From contig NZ_CP037933.1 in assembly GCF_004355225.1 (NCBI RefSeq), positions 2,914,001 through 2,978,000 on the forward strand: a DNA stretch of 64,000 bases. Reading direction: 5' to 3'. The position numbers were made by a program, and so were the translations under genes. Of this stretch, positions 1 through 8,870 are shown one piece after another. The stretch is from Flavobacterium nackdongense. GTDB taxonomy: Bacteria > Bacteroidota > Bacteroidia > Flavobacteriales > Flavobacteriaceae. Position 1 is the first letter of the stretch, and each line of letters opens with the position of its first letter. Below the pieces are notes generated by a model. That model had not been told where the DNA came from and ran no database searches. It saw only the letters and a list, made by a program, of their open reading frames with translations.

Positions 1-2805
1 CCAGGCGTTACAGTAACAATAAAAAACAGTACAAATGCCGTTATTTCAGATAGCAATGGGAATTACAAAATTAAAGCAGCTAATGGCGATATTGCCGTTT
101 TTTCATTTGTTGGGTACGCAACGGTCGAGAAAAAGATTACGGGAAACATTTTGAATGTTTCACTTCAGGAAATTACTAAAGCACTAAATGAAGTTGTAGT
201 AATAGGATATGGATCCAGTAAGAAAAAAGATCTTACGGGTTCAGTGGCTCAAGTAAATTCAAAGGATTTTCATAAAGCTCCTGTTACCAATGTAGAAGGG
301 CTCATTGCCAATAAAGTGGCTGGAGTACAAATAACACCAAGAAGCGGTAGACCAGGTGCAGGTAGTTCCATCATAATCCGTGGCGGCTCTTCATTAAATG
401 CGAGTAACGATCCTTTATACGTCATTGATGGAGTTCCTCTTGAAGGATCCAATGGTGGACCTGGTGTTCTTAGTCAGTTGAATCCTAATGATATTGAAAG
501 TTTTACCGTCTTGAAAGATGCTTCGGCGGCGGCTATTTATGGCTCTAGAGCGTCGAATGGGGTTATTATTATCGTTACCAAAAAAGGAAATTTAAAAGAA
601 ACCAAGGTTGATTTTTCATCAACAACTAGAGTGACCAGCATTATGGAACAAGCGCCCGTATTGTCTGCAGATGAGTACAGAAGTCTTGTGAATACACTTC
701 AAACTAAAGGTACTCCTCCCAAAACCCCGCCAGGTGTAGCCAACACGAATTGGCAAGATGAAATTTATCAAGTGGCATTGGCCACTGAAAATAATTTGAG
801 TATGAGCGGTTCCATAAAATCATTGCCGTACCGAGTTTCCGTTGGGTATCTTAATCAGGATGGCGTTTTAAGAACGGGTAATTATGAAAGATTCACAGCC
901 TTACTTAATTTAAGTCCAAAATTTTTTGACAACCACTTGAAAGTAAATTTAAATTTAAAGGGTTCGTTTGAGGATGAGCATATCGCCAACGAAGGTGCGC
1001 TGTGGAATGCACGAGCATTCGATCCTACACAACCTGTTCGTGTTGAAGACCAAACCTATGGAGGCTATTTTCAATATACACAGTTCGCCAGCAATCCAGC
1101 ATTGGCCATCATTAATCCAGTAAGTATGTTAGAGCAAGTTAATACTCGAAATGAGAATATCAGAAGCGTTGGGAATTTACAATTGGATTATTCGATGCAT
1201 TTTTTACCGGACTTACACCTTAATGTCAATGCGGGTTACGATATTTCTAAAGGAAAATACTTGAGCTCTGCTTCTGCGAGCTATTTTCCGGCAAATCTTT
1301 CAGAAGGTTATATTTATTATGGAGATCCTTCTCGTGAAGTTCAAAACACCTTATTCGAATCGTATTTGTTTTACAGTAAAGAAATAGCTTCGATAAAAAG
1401 CAGGTTTGATATTACTGCGGGTTATTCCTATAATGATTTCTTGACCACCAACTATTCTTATCCGACCTTTAGGCCTGATGGAGTAAAACAACCCAATAGT
1501 GATCCTGTTTTTCCTTTTGACAAGCCCAGTCATTCCATCATTTCTTTTTATGGTAGGCTTAATTATGTGTTTAACGAAAAATATTTGGTAACAGCAACGC
1601 TACGTCAAGATGGTTCTTCTCGATTTTCAGAAGATAACAGATGGGGTTTGTTCCCCTCTGCCGCTTTTGCCTGGAAAATTAAAGAGGAAAGTTTTCTTAA
1701 AAACAATAGCACCTTCTCTGATTTGAAATTACGATTGGGATATGGTGTTACTGGGCAACAAGATGGGATTGCGAATTATTATTATAGACCAAGTTATTTT
1801 TCGGGATTTACAGACCAGCAGTACACTTTTGGAAACAATAGCTATTTAACCGTTAATCCTGGAGCATACAACCTAAACCTAAAATGGGAAGAGACAGCAT
1901 CGTCGAATATTGGACTAGATTTTGGATTTTTAAAAAATAGGCTGACAGCAAGTGTTGATGTATACTTAAAAAAAACGAAAGATTTGTTGAATAATACTCG
2001 AGTTCCTCTAGGCTTTAATCAAGGCAGTGAATTGCTGCTCAACATCGGAACAATGGAAAATAGAGGCGTAGAGTTTGCCTTGAAAGCAATTCCGATACAA
2101 ACAGACAATATGACTTGGGACCTCAATTTTAATTTCACTTACAACGAAAATAAAATTACACACCTGAATGATGTTTCCGATGAAGGAATCGGACTATTTA
2201 GCGATGCTATTTTGGTCAATACAGTAGGTTATCCACGAAACACTTTTTATTTGTACCACCAAGTCTATGGCGCCAACGGTATGCCAATTGAGGGTCAAAT
2301 GTTAGATCTAAATAATGATGGCTTGCTCAATGCCAGTGACCGCTACATCACAAATAAATCGGCTGCACCCAAATACCTTATGGGTTTTAGCACCAATTTT
2401 CAATACAAAAAATGGAATCTAAGCACTGCTTTTCACGCCAATTTAGACCATTATTTGTTTTTTCACCCCTATGACAACACCATTTCTATTACGGAATGGC
2501 AGACTTCACAAAACCTCAGTACTTTGTATTATGATACTCTTTTTAGTCATAATGATCCTGCACAAGGATACAGCGATTTCTATTTGCAAAATGCGTCTTT
2601 TCTAAAAATGGATAATATCAGTATTGGTTATGATTTTGGTAAAATATTGGCCAATTCTAGAGTAGGATTGAACCTTAATGTTGCGGTACAAAATGTGTTC
2701 ATCATTACCAATTATCAAGGGCTTGATCCTGAAGCTAATTTCGGATCCGAAAACGCGTATCCTGTTCCCCGTATTTTTTCAATAGGCTTAAACCTTAATT
2801 TTTAA
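1..2805 (+). CDS. SusC-like TonB-dependent outer-membrane transporter (5' end outside window)
   Basis: This is a TonB-dependent transporter that would import oligosaccharides captured by the SusD lipoprotein encoded next to it. The reading frame is open from base 1, so the start codon and signal peptide lie to the left. The first visible residues (PGVTVTIKNS, then DSNGNYKIKA and FVGYATVEKK) are the end of a carboxypeptidase-like regulatory domain. The plug follows, with the family-typical LNEVVVIGYGS, VAGVQITPRSG, IIRGGSSLNA, PLYVIDGVPL and LKDASAAAIYGSRASNGVIIIVTKKG. The rest is a long beta-barrel ending in an aromatic residue (IGLNLNF), as outer-membrane barrels do. It is 21 bp upstream of susD in the same direction, as in every Sus-type locus. 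The galactan specificity is inferred from the downstream enzymes. Confidence 0.96.
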   Translation, partial: PGVTVTIKNSTNAVISDSNGNYKIKAANGDIAVFSFVGYATVEKKITGNILNVSLQEITKALNEVVVIGYGSSKKKDLTGSVAQVNSKDFHKAPVTNVEGLIANKVAGVQITPRSGRPGAGSSIIIRGGSSLNASNDPLYVIDGVPLEGSNGGPGVLSQLNPNDIESFTVLKDASAAAIYGSRASNGVIIIVTKKGNLKETKVDFSSTTRVTSIMEQAPVLSADEYRSLVNTLQTKGTPPKTPPGVANTNWQDEIYQVALATENNLSMSGSIKSLPYRVSVGYLNQDGVLRTGNYERFTALLNLSPKFFDNHLKVNLNLKGSFEDEHIANEGALWNARAFDPTQPVRVEDQTYGGYFQYTQFASNPALAIINPVSMLEQVNTRNENIRSVGNLQLDYSMHFLPDLHLNVNAGYDISKGKYLSSASASYFPANLSEGYIYYGDPSREVQNTLFESYLFYSKEIASIKSRFDITAGYSYNDFLTTNYSYPTFRPDGVKQPNSDPVFPFDKPSHSIISFYGRLNYVFNEKYLVTATLRQDGSSRFSEDNRWGLFPSAAFAWKIKEESFLKNNSTFSDLKLRLGYGVTGQQDGIANYYYRPSYFSGFTDQQYTFGNNSYLTVNPGAYNLNLKWEETASSNIGLDFGFLKNRLTASVDVYLKKTKDLLNNTRVPLGFNQGSELLLNIGTMENRGVEFALKAIPIQTDNMTWDLNFNFTYNENKITHLNDVSDEGIGLFSDAILVNTVGYPRNTFYLYHQVYGANGMPIEGQMLDLNNDGLLNASDRYITNKSAAPKYLMGFSTNFQYKKWNLSTAFHANLDHYLFFHPYDNTISITEWQTSQNLSTLYYDTLFSHNDPAQGYSDFYLQNASFLKMDNISIGYDFGKILANSRVGLNLNVAVQNVFIITNYQGLDPEANFGSENAYPVPRIFSIGLNLNF

Positions 2806-2826
2806 TTCATTATCAAAAAATATAAT

Positions 2827-4389
2827 ATGGCAACTTTAAAAAAATTGAATAGAAATTGGATTCTTTTAGTAATGGTGCTTGCAATTGCTACGTTTAGTTT
2901 ACATTCTTGCACCGACGATCTAGAGAAAGTCCCTCTAAATGAGGCAACTGCCGATGTTCACTTTACCAGCGTAACTGCCTACAAACAAAGTTTGGCGGGT
3001 GCTTATTCTCGAATGGCGTACAGCACATTCTTAAGGTATTATTGGAGTATGCAAGAATATTCTACTGATATGGCAGTAAGCACTTGGAATGATGGCGGAG
3101 ATGGTATTTATCACGAACTGGCTTGGAGCGCTGATTCGCCAGCAATTGCAAATGTTTATACTTCTGCACTTACGATGATCACATTGTGCAACGATTTTAT
3201 CAATCAATCATCGGACGAATTGCTAACCAAAAGAGGCTTTTTTGGGGCTGATGTTGCTGAGATAAAAAAATTCCAGGCCGAAGCACGTTATTTAAGAGCC
3301 TATTGCTTCTGGATTTTGATGGATTGTTACGGGAATCCTCCATTTCCTACTGAAAAAACATTGGCAAAATCCTATCCTCCGCAGATTAAGCGTGCCGATT
3401 TGTTTAAATTTATCGAATCCGAGTTAAAAGAACTAGATGTTTTATTGGTAGAACCGAAAACCAACGAATTAGGAAGACCCGATAAAGCAGCCGCTTGGGC
3501 ATTACTATCCAGAATGTATTTGAATGCCCGAGTATATACCGGAGAGGAACGTAATACCGATGCTATCACCTATTGCAATAAAATTATAAATTCTGGATAC
3601 TCATTAGAATCAAATTATGCTTGGTTAATGCTAGGGGATAACCATTTGAATACCAACGAATTTATTTTCACAATTAATTATGATAATACCAACAAAACCT
3701 GGTATAGTACAAACTTTTTGGCTTTAGGACCAGCAGGAGTTCCAGCATCGATAAATGGAATGTCGGGAAGTTGGAGTGCTTTTAGATTTACACAGCAAGT
3801 CCCAGCATTATTCCCATCAGCAAGCCCAACTATCGACAAACGTGCCCTGTTTTATACCACGGGACAAACTTTAGAAGTCAATAAAGTGACCACGAGTACA
3901 GATGGTTACTCTGCTTACAAATACAGAAACGTTAAACGAGACGGAACACCACTTACTCAAAATAATTCTTTTGGTAACTTATCCGATATTGATTTTCCCG
4001 TATTTCGTCTAGCCGAAATTTATTTGACTTATGCCGAGGCGGTTTTACGAGGCGGTGCTGGAGGCAGTAATGCTACGGCTCTTGCTTACATAAATAAAAT
4101 AAGAGGTCGTGCCTACGCCAATAATCCATCAAGTACCAGTGGCAATATTTCGGCTGCTGCACTTACACTTGATTTTATATTAGACGAAAGAGCTCGAGAG
4201 TTGTATTGGGAAACCCATCGTCGAACCGATTTGGTTCGCTATAATAAACTAACAACAGGCACGTATTTATGGGCTTGGAAAGGGGGCGTGAAAGCAGGAA
4301 CAGCGGTGGATTCTAAATACAATTTATTTCCCATTCCAACATCCGATTTATTGGTAAATCCTAATTTAAAACAAATTGATGGTTTCTAA
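2827..4389 (+). CDS. SusD-like surface glycan-binding lipoprotein
   Basis: A SusD/RagB family protein that forms the lid over the SusC transporter and binds glycan at the cell surface. The signal peptide ends in LHSC, so Cys28 is the likely lipidated residue, followed by an acidic DD surface-export signal. Family hallmarks are visible: RYLRAYCFWILMDCYGNPPF near residues 155-175, RLAEIYLTYAEAVLRGG near 395-410, and ERARELYWETHRRTDLVRY near 458-476. The length (520 aa) is normal. The ATG is 22 bp after the SusC stop, so the two should be cotranscribed. Confidence 0.95.
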   Translation: MATLKKLNRNWILLVMVLAIATFSLHSCTDDLEKVPLNEATADVHFTSVTAYKQSLAGAYSRMAYSTFLRYYWSMQEYSTDMAVSTWNDGGDGIYHELAWSADSPAIANVYTSALTMITLCNDFINQSSDELLTKRGFFGADVAEIKKFQAEARYLRAYCFWILMDCYGNPPFPTEKTLAKSYPPQIKRADLFKFIESELKELDVLLVEPKTNELGRPDKAAAWALLSRMYLNARVYTGEERNTDAITYCNKIINSGYSLESNYAWLMLGDNHLNTNEFIFTINYDNTNKTWYSTNFLALGPAGVPASINGMSGSWSAFRFTQQVPALFPSASPTIDKRALFYTTGQTLEVNKVTTSTDGYSAYKYRNVKRDGTPLTQNNSFGNLSDIDFPVFRLAEIYLTYAEAVLRGGAGGSNATALAYINKIRGRAYANNPSSTSGNISAAALTLDFILDERARELYWETHRRTDLVRYNKLTTGTYLWAWKGGVKAGTAVDSKYNLFPIPTSDLLVNPNLKQIDGF

Positions 4390-4423
4390 AAAAGTCGATA
4401 ACCAAAATATAAAATATTTAATT

Positions 4424-5590
4424 ATGAAAAAGTTTTTTAAAATAATATTCGCCATTGTGCTGATTATGGTATTGGGTTATTCTTGTGCCGACGATACCCT
4501 GCAATCAGTGGCAGAAGCACCCGCGGAAGGTCAATTTTTATTGACCAATAGTACCAGCGAAATTGTACTTGCCAAAAAGAATGCCGACAAAAACATTGCG
4601 GTTACTTTAAACTGGGATAATAAATCTTGGTACGGCATCGATACACCATTGACGTATACCCTGCAAATAGACAAAAGTGATGGTGTATTTGTAAGCCCTC
4701 AGGAAATGGCTATTGCATCGGGCAATAATATATCCTTGACACACGCCGACTTGAACGCTCAGGCATTTGCATTGGAATTGAAGCCAGAAGTTGCGTCAAA
4801 AATAAAAGTGCGATTAAAAGCCAATTTGAGATATGGTGCTGTACCCATTTATTCGAACGTAAGCACATTAACAATAACACCTTACAGTACGCTTATTCTC
4901 AAATATCCAATGCCAACGGAACTTTATCTTCAAGGTGATGCCGTGCCTTCTAATTGGGGAACTCCTGTAACCGATATACAAAAAATGACTCAAATAGACG
5001 ACCATCGTTTTGGCTTAATCGTAGCATTAACCGGCGGAAAAAGTTTTGCTGCCATTTCTGCTGCTTCCACTTGGTCAGACCCTGCGTATGTAACAATGGA
5101 GGCCAATGCTAGTCCGCAAACTAGTGGTACTTTTGAACCTCGAGGTTCATCAACAAATTGGGGTGGTACTCCTATAAAATCACCTGCTAGTACTGGAGTT
5201 TATCAAGTTATTTTTGACTTTACCACGGGAACTTATTCCATAACGCCTTCGGTTTTAATGACTTCACCAGCCGAACTATACATTATAGGCGATGCTACTA
5301 CCAATGGATGGAATGCTCCTGGAACTGGCCAGAAATTTACAAAAGTAGATGCGCACACTTTTACCCTTACCACAACACTCAAAGCGGGTAAATATGCTTT
5401 TCTCAATGCGAATGCAACCTGGTCGACTCCTGCTTATCTGGGCAAAACAGATGCTGAACCACTGTTGGGGGGTAATTTAACTTTGAATCAAGCTCCCAAC
5501 TGGGCAGGAACTAGTATAACCGCTCCTAATCCCGGAAATTATACCATCACGGTCAATTTTAAATCAGGAACTTATGTTCTAAAACCTTAA
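4424..5590 (+). CDS. SusE-like surface glycan-binding lipoprotein
   Basis: A 388-aa lipoprotein of the SusE type. The signal peptide starts MKKFFKIIFA and has a lipobox GYSC (Cys21). An N-terminal immunoglobulin-like SusE domain (VTLNWDNKSW, YTLQIDKSDG) is followed by two related carbohydrate-binding modules. Each module begins with a similar motif (ELYLQGDAVPSNWG and ELYIIGDATTNGWN) and contains a matching repeat (FAAISAASTWSDPAYV and FLNANATWSTPAYL). The frame is open 16 codons further upstream, overlapping the susD end, but those residues are not a signal sequence, so the ATG at 4424 is chosen. The role is inferred to be extra surface binding of galactan beside the SusCD complex. Confidence 0.88.
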   Translation: MKKFFKIIFAIVLIMVLGYSCADDTLQSVAEAPAEGQFLLTNSTSEIVLAKKNADKNIAVTLNWDNKSWYGIDTPLTYTLQIDKSDGVFVSPQEMAIASGNNISLTHADLNAQAFALELKPEVASKIKVRLKANLRYGAVPIYSNVSTLTITPYSTLILKYPMPTELYLQGDAVPSNWGTPVTDIQKMTQIDDHRFGLIVALTGGKSFAAISAASTWSDPAYVTMEANASPQTSGTFEPRGSSTNWGGTPIKSPASTGVYQVIFDFTTGTYSITPSVLMTSPAELYIIGDATTNGWNAPGTGQKFTKVDAHTFTLTTTLKAGKYAFLNANATWSTPAYLGKTDAEPLLGGNLTLNQAPNWAGTSITAPNPGNYTITVNFKSGTYVLKP

Positions 5591-5700
5591 AACCATAGAA
5601 GATTTACTAGAAACGAAATGATCAACAGAAGGTTTTCATTTCAAAGAGGATAGGAAGTCCGTTTAGGCTTAAAAAATAATTAATTTAACACAGATATAAA

Positions 5701-6918
5701 ATGTTTGCAAAATCCCGCATAATACAAGTAATAGTGCTGCTCACTTTACTGGCGCAATATGGTTGTTCAATGGAAAACCCTATTCCAACTCCAACTACCT
5801 ATATACCCAAACCCAGTAATGTGTTTTATAAGGGAACGTATATGGCTTATGTAGCCCATCAGGAAACCTATGGTGGCGTGGTTTTCAAGGAAAATGGAGT
5901 GCCAAAAGATGCTTTTAAAAGTATAGCAGATCACGGAGGAAACATTGCCAGACTTCGAATTGATATGCCACCATACAAAAGTAGCTATACCAAAGGGTAT
6001 GCAGATGTGGATTTTGGATCGCCCGAAAAAGTAAAAATACAAATGCAACGGGCTAAAAATGCAGGTCTAAAAACTTTATTAACTTTTGGGTATCAATCGA
6101 TGGCTCTGGAAGATGCTCAAAGATTAAACAGTTATGTCGCTCCATTAGCGTGGCAAAGTATCGCTACTGATGTTGAAAAGTTAAAAGAAGCGGTTTATGT
6201 ACACACCACCACCGTATTAGAAGAGTATATCAAAGCGGGACTAATTCCAGAAATTGTGGCTATTGGTAACGAAACCAACGAAAGATTTTTGGAACCGAAC
6301 CTGAAAGAAAGTGATTTGCCGGCATACAGTGTTGTGCGCTCCGTCAAATTGCTGAATGCTGGAACGAAAGCAGTTCGAGATTTAAACAAAAAATATGGAT
6401 TAAATATTAAGATTGCCTGCCATATTTTTGATGCCGCCAGTTTAAAATTTTGGTTAAAATCCCACGTAAGCAATGGATTGGACTTCGATATTATGGCAAT
6501 TTCTCATTATCACGCTTGGCATTCTTTAGGAGATTTCAAGAGTTGGACAGAGGTGATCGGATTTGTGAAGACGACCTACCAAAAGGATTTTCTAATTATG
6601 GAAACCGCACAATTATTTAGAACGGGTGGCAATGATGCACACGTTGATATTTTGGGTGTCGAAAATATTCCTGCGGGTTATGTTAATCCACCAACGACAA
6701 ATACTCAAAAAAAATATATGAAAGATTTTGGACAAGAATTGTACAATGCAGGTGGTATCGGAATCATTTATTGGGGTGGCGAATGGGTTGGTTCAAAAAC
6801 ATTGATTTTTCCGGATCAATACGGAGCGGGTTCATCTTGGGAAAACAAAGCCTTTTGGGATTTCAATTACAACCTCCACGATGGTGTCAATTGGATGAAT
6901 GAAATTATTCAGAAATAA
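5701..6918 (+). CDS. Divergent GH53-like endo-beta-1,4-galactanase, lipoprotein
   Basis: Probable surface or periplasmic glycoside hydrolase of clan GH-A, closest to GH53. The N-terminus is a lipoprotein signal with lipobox QYGC (Cys22) and a Pro-rich linker. GH53-like strand ends are visible: IARLRIDMPP, VAIGNETNERF with the predicted acid/base Glu191, and FLIMETAQLF with the predicted nucleophile Glu301. The loop that in the second GH53 of this locus reads DFHYSDTWADP is replaced by TFGYQSMALED, so the substrate cleft differs. The two GH53-like genes are therefore unlikely to be redundant. A 110-bp gap separates it from susE. Confidence 0.8.
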   Translation: MFAKSRIIQVIVLLTLLAQYGCSMENPIPTPTTYIPKPSNVFYKGTYMAYVAHQETYGGVVFKENGVPKDAFKSIADHGGNIARLRIDMPPYKSSYTKGYADVDFGSPEKVKIQMQRAKNAGLKTLLTFGYQSMALEDAQRLNSYVAPLAWQSIATDVEKLKEAVYVHTTTVLEEYIKAGLIPEIVAIGNETNERFLEPNLKESDLPAYSVVRSVKLLNAGTKAVRDLNKKYGLNIKIACHIFDAASLKFWLKSHVSNGLDFDIMAISHYHAWHSLGDFKSWTEVIGFVKTTYQKDFLIMETAQLFRTGGNDAHVDILGVENIPAGYVNPPTTNTQKKYMKDFGQELYNAGGIGIIYWGGEWVGSKTLIFPDQYGAGSSWENKAFWDFNYNLHDGVNWMNEIIQK

Positions 6919-7026
6919 GCTCGTTGCAAAATCTAAAAAATAATTCGGCAGGAATGAACCTCCTTATTCCTTCGGATTTATTTAAGAATAACAATTAAAA
7001 TTACTAACAACTAAAAACAAACAATT

Positions 7027-7695
7027 ATGAAAAAACATTTACTTTTCTGGCTACTATTTGCTTCAATTTCGTTGACTGGATGGGCGCAATCTGTTACAAT
7101 TACATCAGTCATTTCCACTCCTATAGCTATTGGAACTGTACTCAAAGTAGACTACAAATACACCGTTGCAGCGGATAGTTATATTTTTTGTGGCATCAAT
7201 TTACAAAATGACTGGACATATATTTCTTACGTTGCTGGTCAAGGGTTGGATCTAGCAGTAGCAGGCACCGATGTTACAGGTTCTTTTAATATTACTATAC
7301 CTAGTGGTACGACGCCAACGGCTAATTTAACGCCACCACAAAATTATAAAATAGCCATTGAGCTGAAATCTCTTCCAACTTATGCTTGGATAGCCGGTGA
7401 TTATCCTGCAACACAGTTAAATTTCACTGCGTCGCCATTGGGTATTAGCAAAAAGAGTTTAGTTGAAGCTTTGTCTGTATATCCAAATCCAGCTCCCGAT
7501 ATTCTAAAAATTGCCAATGCCAATAATTTATCTAACGCTTCATTTAGAATTATTGATATTTTAGGCAAGACTGTTGTTCAAACCAAGACTTTAAGCAATA
7601 GTGGCATTGATGTTTCTGGCTTAAATTCAGGGTTTTATGTCTTGTCAATAAGTTCAGAAGAAGGGGCAAGGCAGTTTAAATTTCAAAAAAAATAA
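7027..7695 (+). CDS. Small secreted protein with T9SS type A sorting domain
   Basis: A 222-aa exported protein. It has a Sec signal peptide (MKKHLLFWLL through LTGWAQ), a beta-rich middle of about 120 residues with several aromatic residues (FCGINLQNDWTYISY, LPTYAWIAGDYPA), and a C-terminal type IX sorting domain (VYPNPAPDILKI, FRIIDILGKTVVQT, LNSGFYVLSI, FKFQKK). The middle matches no family I can name. Because the gene sits between two galactanase genes and carries a surface-sorting tag, a carbohydrate-binding role is plausible but inferred. Confidence 0.8.
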   Translation: MKKHLLFWLLFASISLTGWAQSVTITSVISTPIAIGTVLKVDYKYTVAADSYIFCGINLQNDWTYISYVAGQGLDLAVAGTDVTGSFNITIPSGTTPTANLTPPQNYKIAIELKSLPTYAWIAGDYPATQLNFTASPLGISKKSLVEALSVYPNPAPDILKIANANNLSNASFRIIDILGKTVVQTKTLSNSGIDVSGLNSGFYVLSISSEEGARQFKFQKK

Positions 7696-7790
7696 ATTTC
7701 GGAACGCTTTTTAAAAAATAAGTAATAAATTTAGAATCAGACTTTTTTGCAATGCTGCAAGGGAGTCTGGGTTTAAATACTTTTGTAAAC

Positions 7791-8858
7791 ATGATGAAAA
7801 TTACGGTACGATTCCGATTTGTTTTGGTGGCCATAGTCACTTTACTCTTTATGGCTTGCAGTGGAGCACAAACTACGGAGCCAACTCCCGAACCAATACC
7901 ACCGCCAGCAAGTTTTGCTTTTTCTAAAGGTGCAGATGTGGGTTGGTTGCCCCAAATGGAAGCTACCGGATATAAATTTTATGATACCGACGGCACAGCA
8001 AAAGATTGTTTGCAATTGCTGAAAGATAGAGGAATAAATACCATTCGTCTTAGGGTATTTGTAAATCCATCAAACGATAAAGCTAGCGGTCATTGCAGTC
8101 CAGCCGAAACAGTCGTGATGGCGGTTCGCGCCCAAAAAATGGGAATGCGGATTATGATTGATTTTCATTACAGCGATACTTGGGCCGATCCGGCACATCA
8201 AACAAAACCCGCTGCTTGGACAAATCACTCTTTTGCAGAGTTGCAAAACGACGTGTACAAACACACTTTTGATGTCTTGACGGCATTGAAAACTGCTGGA
8301 GTAACTCCGGAATGGGTGCAGGTGGGTAATGAAATTCCGGGAGGTATGTTATGGCCAGAAGGTAAATCCTCAAATTTTAGTCAATTGGCACAACTATTAA
8401 ATAAAGGCTATGAAGCAACAAAAGCGGTAAATTCAAATATAAAAGTAATCGTGCACGTTGACGAAGGAAATAATAATGCAAAGTTCAGATGGTTTTTTGA
8501 TAGTGCCAAAGCCAATAGTGTTAAATATGACGTCATTGGACTTTCGTATTACCCGTATTGGATCAAGAGCGATTACACAGCAACGATTCTTGATTTGGAA
8601 AATAATCTAAAAGATATGGTTTCGAGCTACGGGAAAGAAGTAATGGTGGTAGAAGTTGGAGGCGATTATACCTTGGTTCAAAACACCAAAGACATGTTGG
8701 TTGCCGTACTCAAAGCAGTAAAATCGGTTCCTGATAACAAAGGGCTTGGCGTGATTTATTGGGAGCCCGAAGGCGAAAAAAGTTGGAGTGGGTATCAATT
8801 GAATGCCTGGCAATCTAACGGTAAACCATCACCGGCACTTGATGCTTTTAAAAATTAA
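7791..8858 (+). CDS. GH53 endo-beta-1,4-galactanase, lipoprotein
   Basis: Canonical GH53 arabinogalactan endo-beta-1,4-galactanase, cleaving beta-1,4-galactan chains of pectin. The 355-aa protein has a lipoprotein signal (lipobox FMAC, Cys23) and a Pro/Thr-rich linker. The catalytic domain contains FSKGADVGWLPQME, GINTIRLRVFVNP, IDFHYSDTWADP, VQVGNEIPGGMLW (acid/base Glu181) and VMVVEVGGDY (nucleophile Glu288). The frame is open 13 codons upstream, but the ATGATG at 7791 directly precedes the signal peptide and is preferred. The GH2 gene follows after 12 bp. Confidence 0.93.
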   Translation: MMKITVRFRFVLVAIVTLLFMACSGAQTTEPTPEPIPPPASFAFSKGADVGWLPQMEATGYKFYDTDGTAKDCLQLLKDRGINTIRLRVFVNPSNDKASGHCSPAETVVMAVRAQKMGMRIMIDFHYSDTWADPAHQTKPAAWTNHSFAELQNDVYKHTFDVLTALKTAGVTPEWVQVGNEIPGGMLWPEGKSSNFSQLAQLLNKGYEATKAVNSNIKVIVHVDEGNNNAKFRWFFDSAKANSVKYDVIGLSYYPYWIKSDYTATILDLENNLKDMVSSYGKEVMVVEVGGDYTLVQNTKDMLVAVLKAVKSVPDNKGLGVIYWEPEGEKSWSGYQLNAWQSNGKPSPALDAFKN

Positions 8859-8870
8859 TTGAAGATAATA

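Noticed and set aside
6950..6982. AGGAAT/ATTCCT hairpin after the first GH53-like gene
   Set aside because: Only 6 bp, no T tract, and the following genes continue the locus in the same direction.
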